From contig CAMSSU010000010.1 in NCBI GenBank assembly GCA_947063485.1, positions 1 through 45,790 of the forward strand: a stretch of DNA of 45,790 nucleotides, written 5' to 3'. The position numbers and the translations under genes are program-made. Of the stretch, positions 8,945 through 17,728 are shown piece after piece (position 1 is the first letter of the stretch; each line of letters begins with the position of its first letter). This DNA comes from an uncultured Clostridia bacterium. Its GTDB lineage: Bacteria; Bacillota; Clostridia; Christensenellales; Christensenellaceae. The notes beneath the pieces were generated by a model that saw only the letters and a program-made list of their open reading frames with translations, did no database searches and was not told where the DNA came from.

Positions 8945-9588
8945 TGGGCAGACGGTATAGAGAGCAGAATAGCAGGGGCGGGGTTATCACGGATCCTGCG
9001 GCATATCTGCAAAACCGCTTTCCGGGGCGGCAATTTGAACTGCTGGCCGATCAGAGCATTTTTCTGGAGCAGACAGGCGATTGGCTCCAGCGGGATTATG
9101 AGACAAAAGACGGAAAGAGCCAGCCAAACTGCACGCTTTCCGCTATCTGCAATGCGATGCTGTTTTTCGCGCGGGATGGATATGAGCAAATCCCGGGCGA
9201 TCCGCCGGCGCTCTATCAGGCTGTGCGCAAAAAGGCGCGGAAATACCGAATACTCGGGCGCTATGGCACAGTCGCGTTTTTCAACCGCATGCTTGCCAAC
9301 GCCGTTTGGAAGGCTTTCGGGTATCCGCAAATGCGGGCGCAAAGCAGATATCTCAGAGGCTTCTCCTATTGGGAGACGCTCATGAAACAGCGGCGGCCTT
9401 TTGTTATCTCGCTGTTCTCCGGGAAATATGCCAGGCATACGGTTTGCGCCTGCGGGCTGCTGGTATTTGCCGACGGGGTTCGACAATACCGCTTTTTGGC
9501 GCTTCGGGATAACTGGAGCCGGCAGCTGCGCTTTCTTTCGGATCTAGAGCCCTGCCTTAGCTGTACGACGCAGCTGATGCGGCAGTAA
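8944..9588 (+). CDS. putative papain-like-fold (C39-like) cysteine peptidase-type protein
   Basis: The 214-residue protein shows the order expected of C39/papain-like peptidases. There is a Cys near the start of a helix (Cys63 in PNCTLSAICNAM), then a His at a strand start (Cys63 to His165, in RHTVCACGLL), and an Asp/Asn pair (Asp189-Asn190 in ALRDNW). In this fold the segment NC-x-[ST]-AxxN near a helix and H-x-V-x-x-x-G followed by a D-x-W-type motif are typical. There is no signal peptide or transmembrane segment, so it probably acts in the cytoplasm or is not a classical exporter protease. Activity is inferred only from residue pattern. It is the third gene of the overlapping set after metH. 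Confidence 0.6.
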   Translation: MGRRYREQNSRGGVITDPAAYLQNRFPGRQFELLADQSIFLEQTGDWLQRDYETKDGKSQPNCTLSAICNAMLFFARDGYEQIPGDPPALYQAVRKKARKYRILGRYGTVAFFNRMLANAVWKAFGYPQMRAQSRYLRGFSYWETLMKQRRPFVISLFSGKYARHTVCACGLLVFADGVRQYRFLALRDNWSRQLRFLSDLEPCLSCTTQLMRQ

Positions 9589-9680
9589 GACGGCGGGGCT
9601 GACCGTATCTTAAATGTCGAAAACGATACAAAAAAATTAATTTTTAGCGCCAAATACTGACAAACAAATACACAATTTTC

Positions 9681-9689
9681 TGCTATGCT
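9681..9689 (+). promoter_or_regulatory. possible extended -10 promoter in the 9589-9721 gap
   Basis: The AT-rich gap after 9588 holds TGCTATGCT, an extended -10-like element. The spacing to CTGACA (9657-9662) is 21 bases, too long for a good -35. Nothing else is evident in this 133-base gap. Confidence 0.3.
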
Positions 9690-9721
9690 ATCCTCAAAAG
9701 TTGTTTTTCGGGGAGCAGACT

Positions 9722-9952
9722 ATGCAGCGTTATAGAGTGTTTGAGGAAGTTTTATACGAAAGCCAGACGGGGAAGCCCTATCGCAGCTTTGGCGTTGCGG
9801 CGGGGGAGCTGCGCTTTTCCGATCTCAGCCTGGAAGAGCGGCCGGTTCGGGAATTTGTGGAGCGGCTGAATGCGGAGGAGCTGGAGATCGTTCATCTGCA
9901 AGGGGCAGTCGAGGATTTTATGGAATCGTTGGAGGGGAAGGAAAAGGCATGA
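9722..9952 (+). CDS. small DUF6514-like protein
   Basis: This 76-residue soluble protein resembles the clostridial DUF6514 family of unknown function. The pattern is an N-terminal YRVFEEVLYE strand, YRSFGVAA, a central ISDVS-like FSDLSLEERPV, then an EFVERLNAEELE helix and HLQGAVEDFMESL at the end. ATG follows GGGGAG (9710-9715) at six bases. It overlaps the acetyltransferase gene by four bases (ATGA), so the two are likely cotranslated. The family assignment rests on my memory of the pattern and needs a profile search. Confidence 0.65.
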   Translation: MQRYRVFEEVLYESQTGKPYRSFGVAAGELRFSDLSLEERPVREFVERLNAEELEIVHLQGAVEDFMESLEGKEKA

Positions 9953-10428
9953 TACGTTTGGCCAAAAAGGAAGATGTGCAGCAGCTGCTGCGGCTTTGCA
10001 ACCAGTTTAACGGCGAAGGCGAGACCAGCGTGGCGCATATTGAGCAGTCCATTCTGCAAAACCGGCAGGAAATTGCCGTGGTGGCAGAAGAGGACGGCGT
10101 TTTGGCGGGGTTCGTCTGCGTGCAGATGAAAAAGAGCCTCTGCTACCATGAGGTATCGCCGGAAATTACAGAGGTATTCGTCTGTGAGGAACATAGAAGA
10201 AAGGGACTGGCCAGCAAAATGATAGCTTTTGCAGAGGCATACTGCATGGAGCAGAGCGGCGTGCGTAGGTTTGAACTGCAGACGGGCGAGGAAAATTTTG
10301 CGGCGCAGGCGCTCTACCGCTCGCTGGGCTACTATCAGGAAAACGAGATTTTGATGGAAAAGGCGATGGGACAGACCGAGCCCAGAAAAAGGGAGTGCGC
10401 AGGGGAGCGGCCCGCGGACGGAAAATAA
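9949..10428 (+). CDS. GNAT-family N-acetyltransferase
   Basis: GCN5-related acetyltransferases move an acetyl group from acetyl-CoA to an amine. The 159-residue protein starts with the typical IRLAKKEDVQQLLRL, has a central EVFVCEEHRRKGLASKMI (acetyl-CoA pyrophosphate-binding motif A, R/Q-x-x-G-x-G/A) and ends the domain with FELQTGEENFAAQALYRSLGY, motif B. The last 20 or so residues are polar and probably disordered. The closest functional type resembles aminoglycoside 6'-acetyltransferase-like GNATs, but the substrate cannot be predicted. It overlaps the 9722 gene by four bases. No terminator is visible before the pyr promoter. Confidence 0.85.
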   Translation: MIRLAKKEDVQQLLRLCNQFNGEGETSVAHIEQSILQNRQEIAVVAEEDGVLAGFVCVQMKKSLCYHEVSPEITEVFVCEEHRRKGLASKMIAFAEAYCMEQSGVRRFELQTGEENFAAQALYRSLGYYQENEILMEKAMGQTEPRKRECAGERPADGK

Positions 10429-10462
10429 AGAGGGAAAATAGCGGCTGGCGTCGAATTGCTCC

Positions 10463-10491
10463 TTGACAGAGATGCTGGTTTGACTTATAAT
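10463..10491 (+). promoter_or_regulatory. consensus sigma-A promoter of the pyr operon
   Basis: TTGACA (10463-10468) and TATAAT (10486-10491) are separated by exactly 17 bases. Transcription should begin near 10498, leaving a leader of about 45 bases. There is no room for a PyrR-type antiterminator/terminator structure. GTTAGG occurs twice, 12 bases apart, at 10497-10502 and 10509-10514. Confidence 0.93.
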
Positions 10492-10542
10492 TCTGTGTTA
10501 GGGTTTGCGTTAGGAAATGGACAAATTCTAAAGGAGCCACGA

Positions 10543-11814
10543 ATGAAAGTATTGCTGAAGGGAGCATCGGTATATTCGGAAAAAGGGTTTATCCGCAGCG
10601 ATCTCGCCATTGATGGCGGATGTATCCGAACGCTTCAGGAGTCGATCCCATCGGATGGATTCGACGCCGTTTTTCATTTGAAGAATCTCATCATCTTGCC
10701 GGGTTTCGCAGATGTGCATGTGCATTTGCGGGAGCCTGGCTTTTCTTTTAAAGAGACGATTTTAACCGGGACGCAGGCGGCGGCCAGAGGCGGGTATACG
10801 GCGGTTTGCGCTATGCCCAACTTAAACCCGCCGCCGGACAGCCCGGAGCATTTGCTGGCTCAGCAGGAGATCATAGGTAGGGATGCGGCTGTACATGTCT
10901 ATCCCTATGCCTGCATCACTAAGGGGCAGAAGGGCAGCGGTGAGCTGGCCGATTTGGATGCGCTGGCAGAGGGGGCTGTCGCATTTTCGGACGACGGCAA
11001 GGGCGTTCAGGCAGAGGAGCTGATGCGCCAGGCCATGCTGCGGGCAAAGCGGCTGGGAAAAATGATTGCGGCGCACTGCGAAGACGAGGCGCTTTTAAAC
11101 GGCGGATATATCCATGATGGATGGTATGCCAAAAAGCACGGCCATAGAGGCATTTGCTCCGAGAGCGAATGGGGGCAGATACAGCGGGATTTGGCGCTCT
11201 GCCGGGAGACGGGATGCCGCTATCACGTCTGCCATGTCTCGACGAAGGAAAGCGTCGCGCTGATACGCCAGGCCAAGGCCGGGGGACTTCCCGTGAGCTG
11301 TGAGACTGCGCCGCACTATCTGCTGCTCTGCGAGGACGATTTGCAGGAGCACGGCCGCTTTAAGATGAATCCGCCGCTGCGCAGCCGGGAAGATCGGGAA
11401 GCGCTCATCGAGGGGATGATGGACGGCACAATCGATTGCATCGCCACAGACCATGCGCCGCACAGCGCAGAAGAAAAGAGCAGGGGTCTGGCAGGAAGCG
11501 CCATGGGCGTCGTGGGTCTGGAGACGGCTTTCCCGGCGCTGTATACCGGGCTCGTGAAGAAAAATATTCTGAGCCTGGAAAAACTGGTGGGGCTGCTAAG
11601 CACCGCGCCGAGAAGGGCGTTTGGCCTGCCTGGCGGCAAGATAGAGCCGGGCGCGGCGGCGGATCTCTGCGCTTGGGATTTGGGCGCGGAATATGAAATA
11701 AATCCGGAAGAATTTTGCTCCAAAGGCCGCAGCACGCCCTTTGAGGGGATGCGGGTGTTTGGAGAGAATCGTTTGACTATGATAGATGGGAGAGTAGTAT
11801 GGAAAAAAGATTGA
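10543..11814 (+). CDS. pyrC: dihydroorotase
   Basis: Dihydroorotase cyclises carbamoyl aspartate to dihydroorotate, the third step of UMP synthesis. The 423-residue amidohydrolase has the zinc motif DVHVHLREPG (His59, His61), a TAVCAMPNLNPP segment, further metal-binding histidines in IAAHCED and YHVCHVS, and ATDHAPH with the catalytic Asp near the C-terminal third. This is the long, class I type of dihydroorotase found in Gram-positive pyr operons. ATG 10543 has AAAGGAG six bases upstream; an upstream in-frame start at 10456 lies before the promoter and is excluded. It is the first gene of the operon and overlaps carA. Confidence 0.95.
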   Translation: MKVLLKGASVYSEKGFIRSDLAIDGGCIRTLQESIPSDGFDAVFHLKNLIILPGFADVHVHLREPGFSFKETILTGTQAAARGGYTAVCAMPNLNPPPDSPEHLLAQQEIIGRDAAVHVYPYACITKGQKGSGELADLDALAEGAVAFSDDGKGVQAEELMRQAMLRAKRLGKMIAAHCEDEALLNGGYIHDGWYAKKHGHRGICSESEWGQIQRDLALCRETGCRYHVCHVSTKESVALIRQAKAGGLPVSCETAPHYLLLCEDDLQEHGRFKMNPPLRSREDREALIEGMMDGTIDCIATDHAPHSAEEKSRGLAGSAMGVVGLETAFPALYTGLVKKNILSLEKLVGLLSTAPRRAFGLPGGKIEPGAAADLCAWDLGAEYEINPEEFCSKGRSTPFEGMRVFGENRLTMIDGRVVWKKD

Positions 11815-12896
11815 TGAGAAAGATTGTCCTGGAAAACGGCCAGGAATTCTACGGCGAAGGATTTGGCGCGCAGTGCGATGCCATCAACGAGATTGTCTTC
11901 AACACCTCGATGGTCGGCTATCAGGAGATTGTTTCAGACCCATCTTACACGAATCAGATGGTCGTGATGACCTACCCGCTCATCGGGAACTACGGCATCA
12001 CAGACGAAGACTACGAGACCAAGATTCCCACGATAGGCGGCATGATTGTGCGGGAATACAACGATTCCCCGAGCAACTTCCGATACACGAAGACACTCTC
12101 CGAGATTTTGGAGGAAAACGGCATCCCGGGCATCAGCGGCGTGGATACCCGAAAAATCACGCGGATGATCCGAAACGAGGGCAGCCAGAAGGTGATGATC
12201 ACGGGCACGGATACTCCCAGGGAGGAGGCGCTTGCGGCGATGGGAGCCTACGAGCTGCCCAAAGACGGTGTGGCGCGGGTGAGCTGCAAAAAGAAATGGT
12301 ATGCCAGAACGGCCAACCCGGCCTACCATGTGGTGGCGGTAGACTGCGGCATCAAGCTCAATATCATCCGCTCGCTCAATAAGCGCGGATGCAATGTGAC
12401 GGTTGTGCCTTTTGATACGCCGGCGCAGGAAATTTTGAATCTCAAGCCGGACGGCGTGTTCCTCTCCAACGGCCCGGGAGACCCGGAAGATGTTACGCCC
12501 GTCATCGAGCTGGTGCGGGTACTGCGGGGCAAACTGCCCATTTTCGGCATCTGCATGGGGCATCAGCTGATTTCCATTGCCTGCGGCGCAAAGACGTATA
12601 AGATGAAGTTTGGGCACCGGGGCGGCAATCACCCGGTCAAAAACCTGCTGACGGGCAAAATTGAAATTACCAGCCAGAACCACAGCTTTGCCGTGGATAG
12701 GGAGTCCCTTGGCGGGACAGGCCTTGTGCCCACGCATATCAACCTGCTGGACGATACAGTGGAAGGCGCGGCATGCCCGGAGGACAAGCTCTTTTCGGTG
12801 CAGTATCACCCGGAGAGCGCCCCCGGCCCGCAGGACAGCGGCTATTTATTCGATCAATTTATTGGAATGATGAAGGAGAATCAGCGCAATGCCTAA
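11799..12896 (+). CDS. carA: carbamoyl-phosphate synthase, small (glutaminase) subunit
   Basis: CarA hydrolyses glutamine and channels ammonia to CarB. The product of up to 365 residues has the N-terminal small-subunit domain (ENGQEFYGEGFGA, FNTSMVGYQEIVSDPSY) and a class I glutamine amidotransferase domain. That domain carries FLSNGPGDPED, the nucleophile segment FGICMGHQL and the Cys-His-Glu partner QYHPESAPGP. ATG 11799 has GGGAG six bases upstream. ATG 11814, overlapping the pyrC stop by one base, gives a more family-like N-terminus (MRKIVLENGQ) but has a weaker ribosome site; either is possible. It overlaps carB by eight bases. Confidence 0.95.
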   Translation: MEKRLMRKIVLENGQEFYGEGFGAQCDAINEIVFNTSMVGYQEIVSDPSYTNQMVVMTYPLIGNYGITDEDYETKIPTIGGMIVREYNDSPSNFRYTKTLSEILEENGIPGISGVDTRKITRMIRNEGSQKVMITGTDTPREEALAAMGAYELPKDGVARVSCKKKWYARTANPAYHVVAVDCGIKLNIIRSLNKRGCNVTVVPFDTPAQEILNLKPDGVFLSNGPGDPEDVTPVIELVRVLRGKLPIFGICMGHQLISIACGAKTYKMKFGHRGGNHPVKNLLTGKIEITSQNHSFAVDRESLGGTGLVPTHINLLDDTVEGAACPEDKLFSVQYHPESAPGPQDSGYLFDQFIGMMKENQRNA

Positions 12897-15800
12897 GAGA
12901 GAAGATATTAAAAAAGTAATGGTAATCGGCTCTGGCCCTATCGTGATCGGACAGGCCGCAGAGTTCGACTATGCCGGAACGCAGGCATGCCTTGCGCTCA
13001 AGGAAGAGGGATATGAGGTGATCCTCATCAACTCCAACCCGGCCACGATCATGACGGATACCAACATCGCAGATAAAATCTATATGGAGCCGCTGACGCT
13101 GGAATATGTCGCCAAGGTCATCCGCTATGAGCGGCCGGATGCCATCGCGCCGGGATTCGGCGGGCAGGTTGGCCTGAACCTGGCCATGAAGCTGGCGCAG
13201 AAGGGCGTGCTGGATGAATGCCAGGTGGAGATTTTGGGCACGCCTTTTGATACCATCGAGCGCGCAGAGGACAGAGGGCTCTTCAAGGAGCTCTGCGAGA
13301 AGCTGGGCGAGCCTGTTCTGCCCTCGGTGATTGTGCACAGCATCGAAGAGGGCCTTCAGGCGGCGGAGGAGATCGGCTATCCCGTCGTGCTGCGCCCGGC
13401 CTTTACGCTGGGCGGAACGGGCGGCGGCTTTGCGGATACGCCGGAAGAGATGGCAGAGCTCTGCAAGCATGCGCTTTATATCTCGCCTGTGCAGCAGGTG
13501 CTGGTGGAAAAGAGCATAAAGGGCTATAAGGAAATCGAGTATGAGGTCATCCGGGACAGCAACGACACGGCCATCACTATCTGCAATATGGAGAATATCG
13601 ACCCGGTGGGCATTCACACGGGTGATTCCATCGTCGTCTGCCCAAGCCAGACGCTGACAAATAAAGAATACCACCTGCTTCGGGACAGCGCGCTGCGCAT
13701 CATCCGGGAGCTGAAAATCGAGGGCGGCTGCAACGTGCAGTTTGCGCTGGATCCATATTCCTTCCAATATTTCCTGATTGAGGTCAACCCGAGAGTTTCC
13801 AGATCTTCTGCGCTGGCATCCAAGGCCAGCGGATACCCCATCGCGCGGGTCTCGGCAAAAATTGCCGTGGGTATGACGCTGGACGAGATCGCCATTGCCA
13901 ATACGCCGGCAAGCTTTGAGCCGACGCTGGACTACGTCGTCACCAAAGTGCCGCGGTTCCCGTTCGATAAATTCGCCACGGCCGATAACCACCTGAGCAC
14001 CCAGATGAAGGCGACGGGCGAGGTCATGAGCATCGGGCGGACGCTGGAAGAGAGCCTTTTAAAGGCAATCCGTTCGCTGGAGACGGGAGTCTGCCACCTC
14101 TATATGCCTAAGTTCGACGATATGAGCAGCGACGATTTGCTGGCCTATATCAAGGACGGCACAGACGACCGCGTCTTTGCCATCGCGCAGCTCATCCGCA
14201 ACGGCATTGACCTGGGCATGATTTACAACGAAACCAAAATCGACATGCTCTTCCTGGATAAGATCAAGAACATCGTGGATTTTGAGGCGGTTTTGAAAGC
14301 GCATCCCATGCAGAGCGAAGTGCTGCGCCAGGCCAAGCGGCTGGGCGTGAGCGATAAGTACATCGGGCAGGTTTGGGGCATGAGCGAGCAGGAAGTGTTC
14401 CTGATGCGCAGAGAGCAGGGCGTGATGCCCGTCTATAAGATGATCGACACCTGCGCCAGCGAGTTCTCCAGCTATGTCCCGTATTTCTACTCGACTTATG
14501 AGGATGAAAACGAATCCATCATCAGCGATAAGAAGAAGATCGTCGTTCTTGGCTCCGGGCCCATCCGCATCGGGCAGGGCATCGAGTTCGATTATTCCAC
14601 GGTGCATGCCGTCTGGACGATTCGGGATGCGGGCTATGAGGCCATCATCATCAACAACAACCCCGAGACGGTTTCCACAGACTACACTACCAGCGACAAG
14701 CTCTATTTCGAGCCGCTGCTGACCGAAGACGTCATGAATATCATCGAGATGGAGAAGCCGGACGGCGTCATCGTGACGCTGGGCGGGCAGACGGCCATCA
14801 ACCTGGCGGCATCGCTGGACAGCCTGGGCGTCAAGATCATCGGGACGGATATCCGGGCCATTGGCCGGGCGGAAAACCGGGATAACTTCAAGCGGCTCAC
14901 CGAGAGCCTTGGCATCAAACAGCCCAAGGGCGTCGCGGTTGTGAGCATCGAGGAAGGCGTGCAGGCGGCGGCGGAAATCGGCTATCCCGTGCTGGTGCGC
15001 CCGAGTTATGTGCTGGGTGGCCGGGCGATGCAGATTGTCGGCGATGAGCAGGCGCTGCGCGAGTATATGAACACTTCCGTGCAGATCAGCCATAAGCAGC
15101 CTGTGCTGGTGGACCAGTATATCATGGGCCGGGAGATGGAAGTAGACGCGGTCTGCGACGGGGTGGATGTGTTCATCCCGGGCATCATGGAGCATGTAGA
15201 GAAAACCGGCATCCACTCGGGCGACAGCGTCAGCGTGTATCCGCCCTTTACGGCAAGCCAGAAAGTCAAGGATACTATCATCGACTACACCAAGCGGCTG
15301 GGGCTGGCAGTGGGCATCATCGGGCTGTTCAACATTCAGTTTATCGTCGATAAGGAGGATAACGTCTATATCATCGAGCTGAATGCCCGCTCTTCCCGGA
15401 CGGTTCCCTTCCTCTCCAAGGCCACAGGGTATTCCATGGCAGATATCGGCACGCTTGCTATCCTGGGCAAGAGTCTGAAGGAGCAGGGGCTTACCCAGCT
15501 TTATGCCAAGGAAAAAGAGATGTGGTTCGTCAAGGCGCCGGTATTCTCCTTCTCCAAGCTGGACGGCATGGATACCTACCTCTCGCCCGAAATGAAATCC
15601 ACCGGCGAGGCCATCGGCTACGATAAGAAGCTGACCAGAGCGCTCTATAAAGCGCTTCAGGCTTCGGGCATGAAGATCGCCAAATACGGCACCATCCTCG
15701 CCACGATTGCAGACTGCGACAAGCAGACGGCACTGCCGCTCATCCGCAGGTTCTACGACCTCGGCTTTAACATCGAGGCCACTCAGGGCACGGCGAACTA

Positions 15801-16074
15801 TCTGAAAGCTAACGGCATCCGCACACATGCCGTTGCCAAAATCAGCGAGGGGAGCGATGAGATCCCGGCGGCGCTGAGAAAAGGGCATGTGAACTACGTC
15901 ATCAATACCAGAGACGTGGATGCCTCGCCCATGCAGGATTCGGATGGATGGGTCATCCGCCGCTGTGCAGTCGAGAACAACGTCGCCATGTTCACCTCGC
16001 TGGAGACGGTTCGGGTGCTGCTGGATGTTTTGGAAGAAGTTACGGTGGGCGTCGCGCCTATCGATGCAGTCTAG
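12889..16074 (+). CDS. carB: carbamoyl-phosphate synthase, large subunit
   Basis: CarB makes carbamoyl phosphate from bicarbonate, ammonia and two ATP. The 1061-residue protein has the two homologous synthetase halves: the first starts KKVMVIGSGPIVIGQAAEFDYAG and the second KKIVVLGSGPIRIGQGIEFDYS near residue 545. Each has ATP-grasp features such as RPAFTLGGTGGGF and RPSYVLGGRAMQIV, and EVNPR or ELNAR metal-binding segments. The end is a methylglyoxal-synthase-like allosteric domain (FNIEATQGTANYL) that binds effectors such as UMP. Length matches the usual ~1070. Start ATG has GAAGGAG ten bases upstream. Large minus-strand frames over this gene are shadows. Confidence 0.97.
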   Translation: MPKREDIKKVMVIGSGPIVIGQAAEFDYAGTQACLALKEEGYEVILINSNPATIMTDTNIADKIYMEPLTLEYVAKVIRYERPDAIAPGFGGQVGLNLAMKLAQKGVLDECQVEILGTPFDTIERAEDRGLFKELCEKLGEPVLPSVIVHSIEEGLQAAEEIGYPVVLRPAFTLGGTGGGFADTPEEMAELCKHALYISPVQQVLVEKSIKGYKEIEYEVIRDSNDTAITICNMENIDPVGIHTGDSIVVCPSQTLTNKEYHLLRDSALRIIRELKIEGGCNVQFALDPYSFQYFLIEVNPRVSRSSALASKASGYPIARVSAKIAVGMTLDEIAIANTPASFEPTLDYVVTKVPRFPFDKFATADNHLSTQMKATGEVMSIGRTLEESLLKAIRSLETGVCHLYMPKFDDMSSDDLLAYIKDGTDDRVFAIAQLIRNGIDLGMIYNETKIDMLFLDKIKNIVDFEAVLKAHPMQSEVLRQAKRLGVSDKYIGQVWGMSEQEVFLMRREQGVMPVYKMIDTCASEFSSYVPYFYSTYEDENESIISDKKKIVVLGSGPIRIGQGIEFDYSTVHAVWTIRDAGYEAIIINNNPETVSTDYTTSDKLYFEPLLTEDVMNIIEMEKPDGVIVTLGGQTAINLAASLDSLGVKIIGTDIRAIGRAENRDNFKRLTESLGIKQPKGVAVVSIEEGVQAAAEIGYPVLVRPSYVLGGRAMQIVGDEQALREYMNTSVQISHKQPVLVDQYIMGREMEVDAVCDGVDVFIPGIMEHVEKTGIHSGDSVSVYPPFTASQKVKDTIIDYTKRLGLAVGIIGLFNIQFIVDKEDNVYIIELNARSSRTVPFLSKATGYSMADIGTLAILGKSLKEQGLTQLYAKEKEMWFVKAPVFSFSKLDGMDTYLSPEMKSTGEAIGYDKKLTRALYKALQASGMKIAKYGTILATIADCDKQTALPLIRRFYDLGFNIEATQGTANYLKANGIRTHAVAKISEGSDEIPAALRKGHVNYVINTRDVDASPMQDSDGWVIRRCAVENNVAMFTSLETVRVLLDVLEEVTVGVAPIDAV

Positions 16075-16082
16075 GGGGCAGT

Positions 16083-16823
16083 ATGCGAAAAGACGGCCTG
16101 TTTACAGTAAAGCAAAACCGGCAGATTGCCCAGAGCGTCTATGAGATGGTGCTGGAGGGGGATACCAGCGCCATCTCCGCGCCCGGGCAGTTTGTGAACG
16201 TGGAAATAGAAGGGCTCTTTTTGCGGCGGCCAATCTCCGTCTGCGATTTAAACGGCGATCTGCTGACGCTCATCTATAAAGTGGTCGGCGTCGGAACGGA
16301 AAAGCTGGCAGAGGCAAAGCCGGGAGATTGTTTTTCTCTGCTCACCGGCCTGGGCAATGGATATGACACTGCCAAATGCGGGCAAAAGCCCTTGCTCATC
16401 GGCGGCGGGGTGGGGGTGCCGCCCATGTATTATCTGGCAAAATGCCTGATTAGGGAAGGCAGGAAGCCCTGCGTTGTGCTGGGCTTTAACACAGAGCAGG
16501 ACTGCTTTTATGCGGAGCAGTTCCGCGCTCTGGGCTGTGAGACAGTCGTCGCCACGGCAGATGGGAGCGTCGGAGTGAAGGGATTCGTAACGGATGCGAT
16601 CCGGCAGAGCAGCTTGGACTACGATTATTTCTGCGCCTGCGGGCCCGAGCCCATGCTGCGGGCTGTGGCGGATTGCTGCGCCTGCGGCGGGCAGCTCAGC
16701 TTTGAGGAGAGAATGGCATGCGGCTTTGGCGCGTGTATGGGATGCAGCTGCAAAACCAAATACGGCAATAAGCGCATCTGCAAGGATGGCCCGGTGCTTT
16801 TCAAGGAGGAAGTGATATGGTAG
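16083..16823 (+). CDS. pyrK: dihydroorotate dehydrogenase electron transfer subunit
   Basis: PyrK is the FAD and 2Fe-2S subunit that passes electrons from dihydroorotate, via PyrDB, to NAD+. The 246-residue protein has the flavin-binding FLRRPISVCD, an NAD-binding LIGGGVGVPPMYYLAK and an ACGPEPMLRAV segment. The C-terminal cluster-binding motif is ERMACGFGACMGCSCKT with a fourth Cys in RICKDGPVF-like sequence. ATG 16083 follows AGGGGG by four bases, nine bases after carB; longer in-frame starts would lie inside carB. It overlaps pyrD by seven bases, as expected for subunits of one heterotetramer. Confidence 0.95.
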   Translation: MRKDGLFTVKQNRQIAQSVYEMVLEGDTSAISAPGQFVNVEIEGLFLRRPISVCDLNGDLLTLIYKVVGVGTEKLAEAKPGDCFSLLTGLGNGYDTAKCGQKPLLIGGGVGVPPMYYLAKCLIREGRKPCVVLGFNTEQDCFYAEQFRALGCETVVATADGSVGVKGFVTDAIRQSSLDYDYFCACGPEPMLRAVADCCACGGQLSFEERMACGFGACMGCSCKTKYGNKRICKDGPVLFKEEVIW

Positions 16824-17728
16824 ACACTTCTGTAACTTTAAGCGGAATGCGGCTGGATAACCCGGTCGTCCCGGCCAGCGGCGCGTTTGGATACGGCAGG
16901 GAATTTGGCGAGTTTTACGACATCAATATTCTGGGTTCCTTCTCGTTTAAGGGGACGACCAGAGAGCCGCGGTTTGGCAACCCCACGCCGCGCATCGCAG
17001 ACTGCACGGCAGGGATGATCAACGCCGTCGGCCTGCAAAACCCGGGCATCGATGCGGTCATCACGGAGGAACTGCCCGCGCTGAAGAAGATATTTCATAA
17101 GCCGGTGATCGCGAATATCAGCGGGTTTTCCATCGAAGAATATGCGGAGTGCTGTGAGAAAATCGATGCCGAGGAGCAGGTTGGCATCATCGAGGTCAAC
17201 ATCAGCTGCCCCAATGTGCGCCACGGCGGCATGAGCTTTGGAACCAGCTGCCAGAGCGCTGCGGAAGTAACCCGGGCTGTCAAAGCGGTAACGACAAAAC
17301 CCGTCTACCTAAAGCTCAGCCCGAATGTGGAAAATATCGTGGAAATTGCCCTGGCTTGCCAGGAGGCAGGAGCAGATGGAATTAGCCTCATCAATACCTT
17401 GCTCGGCATGAGAATCGATTTGCGGACGAAAAAGCCCGTCATCGCCAATACGATGGGCGGCTTTTCCGGCCCGGCGATTTTCCCGGTGGCACTGCGCATG
17501 GTCTATCAGGTGGCGCAGGCGGTGCGCATCCCGATCATGGGGATGGGCGGCGTCAGCTCGGCGCGGGACGTCATCGAGATGATGCTGGCCGGGGCGACGG
17601 CTGTGCAGGTCGGCGCGGCAAATTTGAAAAATCCGTATATCTGCAAACAAATCATAGAGGATTTGCCAAAAGAGATGGAGAAACTTGGCATAAAGAGTTT
17701 AAAAGAAATCATAGGGGGTGCGTTATGA
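16817..17728 (+). CDS. pyrD: dihydroorotate dehydrogenase, class 1B catalytic subunit
   Basis: This FMN subunit oxidises dihydroorotate to orotate. The 303-residue TIM barrel has the N-terminal [13 protein letters not shown], a [15 protein letters not shown] segment, [11 protein letters not shown] with catalytic base Cys131 (class 1 signature; class 2 enzymes use Ser), and [11 protein letters not shown] at the phosphate site. With pyrK adjacent, it is the NAD-dependent 1B type. ATG follows AAGGAGG at seven bases and overlaps the pyrK end. Its own stop overlaps pyrF by four bases. Confidence 0.96.
   Translation: MVDTSVTLSGMRLDNPVVPASGAFGYGREFGEFYDINILGSFSFKGTTREPRFGNPTPRIADCTAGMINAVGLQNPGIDAVITEELPALKKIFHKPVIANISGFSIEEYAECCEKIDAEEQVGIIEVNISCPNVRHGGMSFGTSCQSAAEVTRAVKAVTTKPVYLKLSPNVENIVEIALACQEAGADGISLINTLLGMRIDLRTKKPVIANTMGGFSGPAIFPVALRMVYQVAQAVRIPIMGMGGVSSARDVIEMMLAGATAVQVGAANLKNPYICKQIIEDLPKEMEKLGIKSLKEIIGGAL

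Noticed and set aside
14059-15888. 609-codon minus-strand open frame
   Set aside because: It is antisense to carB, has no ribosome site or recognisable motif, and its low-complexity composition is typical of a shadow frame in GC-rich DNA.
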